This document shows, in pieces, positions 24,697-27,229 of a stretch of 27,229 nt of DNA; position 1 is the first letter of the stretch; each line of letters opens with the position of its first letter. The position numbers and the translations under genes were made by a program. Where the stretch lies: the NCBI GenBank assembly GCA_027366195.1, contig DAHXKW010000060.1, positions 1 through 27,229 on the forward strand. The letters run 5' to 3'. Under the pieces are notes generated by a model. The model was not told the DNA's origin and did not search any database. It worked only from the letters and a program-made list of their open reading frames with translations. Origin of the DNA: Alphaproteobacteria bacterium. Its GTDB lineage: Bacteria; Pseudomonadota; Alphaproteobacteria; G02398745; G023898745.

Positions 24697-24731
24697 TATA
24701 ATTATATTTTAATATTTTTTTAATATTAATG

Positions 24732-24772
24732 CATCACGAATAACGATCATATCGTTAGTATCTTTTGTGATG
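24732..24772. promoter_or_regulatory. Operator-like nested dyad upstream of the glucanase gene
   Basis: TAACGAT-CAT-ATCGTTA (24741-24757) is a perfect 7-bp dyad. It lies inside a second pair of arms, CATCAC (24732-24737) and GTGATG (24767-24772). It lies 36-76 bp upstream of the glucanase ATG (minus strand), a suitable place for a repressor or activator. It could instead be an RNA hairpin. Confidence 0.4.
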
Positions 24773-24780
24773 ATAACAGT

Positions 24781-24882
24781 TTTTGCATCAAAAATAGATA
24801 TCACTACCATTATTATGATTCAGGTGCGAAAAAAGTATCAGCGTTTGGTGTTACGTATGATTTTGGTTATCCCAAGTCTTGA
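24781..24882 (+). pseudogene. Possible outer-membrane beta-barrel C-terminal remnant
   Basis: One frame reads RYHYHYYDSGAKKVSAFGVT then YDFGYPKS and a stop at 24880-24882. Alternating aromatic and polar residues and a FGVTYDFGY end are typical of the last strand of outer-membrane porins. It has no start or upstream continuation, and it is too short to be certain. Confidence 0.35.
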
Positions 24883-24889
24883 TAAAAAA

Positions 24890-24926
24890 AACTGAGCACG
24901 ACACAATCGCATATACAGAGATGGTA
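24890..24926 (+). repeat. Direct repeat, left copy, upstream of the RhuM-Fic gene
   Basis: AACTGAGCACGACACAATCG and the next 17 bases recur at 25908-25944 with 2 mismatches in 37. The two copies bracket the RhuM-Fic gene. The copy ends 11 bp before the ATG. Confidence 0.85.
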
Positions 24927-24937
24927 ATCAAATTCAT

Positions 24938-25903
24938 ATGAACAACAAGACTCTGGCGCATGACAGCACGATAGCTATTTATCAAACAGATGATGGTCTA
25001 TTGACTGTCGATGTTTGCATAGAAGGTGAAACTGTATGGTTATCCCTTAATCAAATCGCCGAGTTGTTTGGACGAAATAAATCCGTTATTTCAAAACACT
25101 TAAAAAATATATTTAGCTCAGAAGAACTAGCTAGAAATTCAGTTGTTGCAAAATTTGCAACAACTGCAGCCGATGGCAAAACATATCAAGTCGAACATTA
25201 TAACTTGGATATGATCATTTCTGTTGGATATAGGGTTAATTCAAAACGTGGTATTCAGTTCAGACAATGGGCTTCTCGCGTATTAAAAGAATATTTAATC
25301 CAAGGCTATACGGTTAATCAAACAACAATTTATCATCTCCAACAAACTGTAAACCTCCTATCAGATACACTTATTAAAGAAAACCTTGTTGATAATACAG
25401 GTGGCTATATCCTACAAATCATTCAGGAATATGCCAAAACATGGGATACATTATTACGTTATGACGAAAAACGCTTCGATCTTCCTATCACATCAAAACT
25501 ACATATAGCTCTATCTTATGAAACAGCTCTCGAAGCTATTCAGAATTTAAAAGAAGATATACAGGGCAAAGGCGAAAATACTACATTTTTTGGACAAGAA
25601 CGTCATGATGCTTTACAGGCAATACTTGGAAATTTAGAACAAACCTTTGATGGGATACCTGTATATTCTTCTTGTGAAGAACGTGCAGCTCACTTACTAT
25701 ACTTCATTATTAAAGATCATCCCTTTAACGATGGAAACAAACGTATTGCTAGCCTTCTTTTCTTAATCCAACTGAAACAAGATAAGATCAACACACAAAA
25801 AATCAATGATGTGGGATTAACGGCTTTGACGTTGCTTATGGCTCAAAGTAGTCCTCAACAGAAAGAGATTACGATTCAATTGATTATGAGTTTATTATTA
25901 TAA
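24938..25903 (+). CDS. RhuM-family protein fused to a Fic/Doc domain
   Basis: The 321-aa protein has an N-terminal RhuM-type DNA-binding-like region (about 10-120): EGETVWLSLNQIAELFGRNK, SVISKHLKNIF, DGKTYQVEHYNLDMIISVGY and RGIQFRQWASRVLKEYL. A helical linker leads to a Fic/Doc domain with the motif HPFNDGNKRIA at 261-271, which keeps the His, Phe, acidic residue, Gly-Asn and Arg needed for AMP or phosphate transfer to proteins. RhuM was named in a Salmonella pathogenicity island. RhuM-Fic fusions are common orphan or toxin-like genes in host-associated bacteria. No partner antitoxin is adjacent. It is bracketed by 37-bp direct repeats, and a broken copy of its start follows. A regulator of host or self targets is inferred. 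Confidence 0.88.
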   Translation: MNNKTLAHDSTIAIYQTDDGLLTVDVCIEGETVWLSLNQIAELFGRNKSVISKHLKNIFSSEELARNSVVAKFATTAADGKTYQVEHYNLDMIISVGYRVNSKRGIQFRQWASRVLKEYLIQGYTVNQTTIYHLQQTVNLLSDTLIKENLVDNTGGYILQIIQEYAKTWDTLLRYDEKRFDLPITSKLHIALSYETALEAIQNLKEDIQGKGENTTFFGQERHDALQAILGNLEQTFDGIPVYSSCEERAAHLLYFIIKDHPFNDGNKRIASLLFLIQLKQDKINTQKINDVGLTALTLLMAQSSPQQKEITIQLIMSLLL

Positions 25904-25907
25904 AACA

Positions 25908-25944
25908 AACTGAGCACGACACAATCGCATATGCAGAGATGATA
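25908..25944 (+). repeat. Direct repeat, right copy, downstream of the RhuM-Fic gene
   Basis: It is identical to the left copy at 24890-24926 at 35 of 37 positions. It begins 5 bp after the RhuM-Fic stop codon. Confidence 0.85.
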
Positions 25945-25960
25945 GTTTAATTGAGATATA

Positions 25961-26130
25961 GCTAGTCCCATGTAAAACAGTTATGTCAGCCGTTTTCCTG
26001 TTTGTCATTCCCGCGAAGGCGGGAATCCATTGACTGATAAACACTTCATGGATCCTCGCTTTCGCGAGGATGACAATTCACACAATGGTTCAGATTCGCA
26101 AATTACATAACTATTTTACATGGGACTAGC
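25961..26130. mobile_element. 170-bp MITE with 25-bp terminal inverted repeats and TATA target duplication
   Basis: GCTAGTCCCATGTAAAACAG (plus TTATG) at 25961-25985 is the reverse complement of 26106-26130 with one mismatch. TATA flanks both ends (25957-25960 and 26131-26134), fitting a 4-bp target duplication. There is no coding capacity. Removing the element and one TATA restores an open frame across the insertion site, which supports these borders. The transposase that moves it is unknown. Confidence 0.8.
26003..26075. repeat. Pair of inverted palindromic repeats nested inside the MITE
   Basis: TGTCATTCCCGCGAAGGCGG... (26003-26029) and TGGATCCTCGCTTTCGCGAG... (26049-26075) are each palindromic and are also inverted relative to one another. 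The unit belongs to the widespread GTCATTCCCGCG..GCGGGAATCCA type. Another copy lies in a coding region at 10445-10482. Confidence 0.8.
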
Positions 26131-26185
26131 TATATCAATTCCGCACAGAAGGCGAAACTATTTGGACGAGAGATAAACTGGGCTA

Positions 26186-26611
26186 CTAAGCAGCAGCACC
26201 TGTCCCCGAAACCACAGCTGTTGGCGCATTTCCATCACCTGTTGTTTGGTTATCAGAAGTGCCACACCAACCATATTTTTGTAATATTTTATAAACACCA
26301 AAGAATGTAGCCAATCCTGCCAAAATAGTTCCACCATAAGCACCAGTTGCGTCATATGCATTTGCATCAGGATTATTATGTACAGCATATGAACCAGCCC
26401 CACCTATAGCTGTCACAACTGCACCAGCAAGTGTACCAGATTCAGGGAGACATCGTTTTACTGCATCCCAGCAACTTGTCTCAGGTGCTGCCGCCGGTTG
26501 AACAAATTGTGCCGCTGCTGAATCACTTGAAACTGACCCTACTGCGGGGCGGCTAGTAACCCCAGTAGCAGCCGTAGCAAATTGGCATAAGAGTGCCGTT
26601 ATCATTAACAT
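26186..26611 (-). CDS. Small secreted protein with two glycine-rich helices
   Basis: The 141-aa product has a leader (MLMITALLCQFATA) again without a basic residue near the start. An Ala/Ser/Val-rich linker and a Cys-containing segment (SCWDAVKRCLP, about 46-56) follow. Two Gly/Ala-rich hydrophobic helices (GTLAGAVVTAIGGAGSYAV about 59-77, GGTILAGLATFFGVYKIL about 93-110) flank a polar Asn/Asp turn, and the tail is polar. GxxxG-type spacing suggests helix packing in a membrane, similar in look to small pore-forming or hairpin-inserting proteins. A GGAG ribosome site lies 5 nt before the ATG. It is divergent from ftsZ. The family is not recognised. Confidence 0.65.
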   Translation of the reverse strand: MLMITALLCQFATAATGVTSRPAVGSVSSDSAAAQFVQPAAAPETSCWDAVKRCLPESGTLAGAVVTAIGGAGSYAVHNNPDANAYDATGAYGGTILAGLATFFGVYKILQKYGWCGTSDNQTTGDGNAPTAVVSGTGAAA

Positions 26612-26919
26612 TTTTCTCCAAAAAGATTAAATTACAACACTATGGTTAATCATCTGATTCAAGTAGGCTAATCCCAAAACTTTTAGAATAAACTTATATT
26701 TTAAAAGTTAAAACCAATTATAATTTAATTTTATTAAATATATCTATAAAAATGGTGAGGACGTTTTTGTTAAAATCTTCCATATAAAAAATATATGCTC
26801 TTGTTACATATATGCAACACAAACAACCTCTGGAATCAGTTAAAAAAGGATTTTAAAACATTTTGAAAACAGAAATATATTAGTAGTATAGTAAATAGTA
26901 GTACGTCTCATATTTTTAA
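26612..26919. other. Very AT-rich divergent intergenic region
   Basis: This 308-bp stretch separates the minus-strand secreted gene from ftsZ. It is rich in A/T runs and holds the inferred ftsZ promoter near 26863. I see no ORF of note, no RNA gene and no clear repeat in it. No ftsA or ftsQ lies here. Confidence 0.6.
26863..26892 (+). promoter_or_regulatory. Likely ftsZ promoter
   Basis: TTGAAA (26863-26868) and TATAGT (26887-26892) are separated by 18 nt and match sigma70 consensus well. The ATG follows 27 nt after the -10 box, giving a short 5' leader with no evident ribosome-binding site. Confidence 0.5.
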
Positions 26920-27229
26920 ATGTCCAGATTGAGAGAACAATCACATATCGCCGATTTACGCCCGCGCATTTGCGTAATCGGCATTGGGGGTGCCGGGGGA
27001 AATGCTGTCAACAACATGATCGAAATGGGGCTTGAAGGTGTTGAATTTATCGTCGGCAACACAGATGCGCAAGCCTTGCAGAATTCTAACGTTGAAATCG
27101 CACACCGTATCCAGCTAGGCCCACATATCACTCAAGGGTTGGGCGCCGGTTCAAAACCAGACATTGGTCGCGCCGCGGCAGAAGAGTCCATCGAAGACCT
27201 TATTCAGCTTTTCCAAGGCAGCAACATGG
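26920..27229 (+). CDS. ftsZ: Cell-division GTPase FtsZ, 3' partial
   Basis: The first 103 residues are visible and run off the window. ICVIGIGGAGGNAVNNMI is the N-terminal nucleotide-binding strand and loop, NTDAQAL the T2-type loop, and IQLGPHITQGLGAGSKPDIG then RAAAEESIEDL the following conserved region. The pattern is typical of alphaproteobacterial FtsZ, which polymerises into the division ring at midcell. ATG 26920 gives a 12-residue polar lead-in (MSRLREQSHIAD) of normal length. The usual upstream partner ftsA is absent and an accessory gene takes its place, so ftsZ appears to be driven by its own promoter. VEFIVGNTD has Gly where VxNTD with Cys or Ala is more common. Confidence 0.95.
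   Translation, partial: MSRLREQSHIADLRPRICVIGIGGAGGNAVNNMIEMGLEGVEFIVGNTDAQALQNSNVEIAHRIQLGPHITQGLGAGSKPDIGRAAAEESIEDLIQLFQGSNM

Larger units (their letters stand above)
25908..26189 (+). pseudogene. Broken second copy of the RhuM-Fic start, interrupted by a MITE
   Basis: The copy begins with the second 37-bp direct repeat. If the MITE and one TATA duplicate are removed, one frame reads ARHNRICRDDSLIEIYQFRT followed by EGETIWTRDKLGY and a stop at 26187-26189. This parallels DSTIAIYQ...EGETVW in the intact gene but lacks the residues between. It is a deleted duplicate of the gene's 5' end and upstream region. Confidence 0.6.

Noticed and set aside
26003..26075. CRISPR-like array of palindromic repeats
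   Set aside because: There are only two units, in inverted orientation, with no regular spacers and no cas genes; they are dispersed palindromic repeats inside a MITE.

Overview
The window suggests an AT-rich alphaproteobacterium living inside, or closely with, a eukaryotic host. The best anchor is the 5' part of an alphaproteobacterial-type ftsZ at the right end. Further support comes from terminase and portal genes resembling those of alphaproteobacterial gene transfer agents, a cohort of small secreted proteins, very large repeat-built surface-type proteins and much gene decay. A Holosporales or Rickettsiales-like symbiont is my inference; no rRNA or tRNA is present to confirm it.

Layout. 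1-3761: end of a giant Ig-like repeat protein, cut off by a decayed transposase remnant (about 3812-4076). 4160-8414: two DEDDh (DnaQ-like) exonuclease proteins with proline-rich N-terminal regions. The first is fused to two TOPRIM-like modules, one apparently dead, and has a leader peptide; the second has lost its leader. 8576-11586: four small leader-bearing proteins in two convergent pairs. The plus-strand pair ends in double-cysteine motifs like Rab or CaaX prenylation signals; the minus-strand pair shares a C-terminal signature. The convergence point carries hairpins. 11767-12951: phage/GTA-type terminase large subunit (minus). 13102-13889: MNT nucleotidyltransferase and HEPN toxin-antitoxin pair. 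13994-19411: two tandem paralogous kelch-propeller surface proteins (557 and 1204 aa). 19446-21015: a scrap of a second portal gene, a YefM/Phd antitoxin with a deleted YoeB-like toxin, then the intact portal gene (minus). 21139-24696: GH81 endo-beta-1,3-glucanase with a C-terminal membrane tail (minus). 24938-25903: RhuM-Fic/Doc fusion, followed by a broken second copy of its start carrying a 170-bp MITE. 26186-26611: small secreted protein (minus). 26920-end: ftsZ.

The strongest unexplained signal is a large excess of the dipeptide Ser-Asp in the four giant surface-type proteins, which belong to different fold families. About 102 SD pairs occur in about 4,200 residues, and 32-69% of all Asp residues directly follow Ser. 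The other sizeable genes in the window have 0-2 each. All six Ser codons are used, so the pressure acts on protein, not DNA. The three complete giants lack an N-terminal signal peptide but end in a proline-rich linker and a hydrophobic tail. Together these traits suggest a dedicated surface-protein export or modification system, perhaps SD-directed glycosylation, that I cannot assign to a described one.

The secreted small proteins with prenylation-like tails, the secreted nuclease with host-type proline motifs, and the glucanase fit host manipulation. The toxin-antitoxin remnants, MITE, palindromic repeats and scattered portal and terminase genes mark this as an accessory, recombining region next to a core gene.
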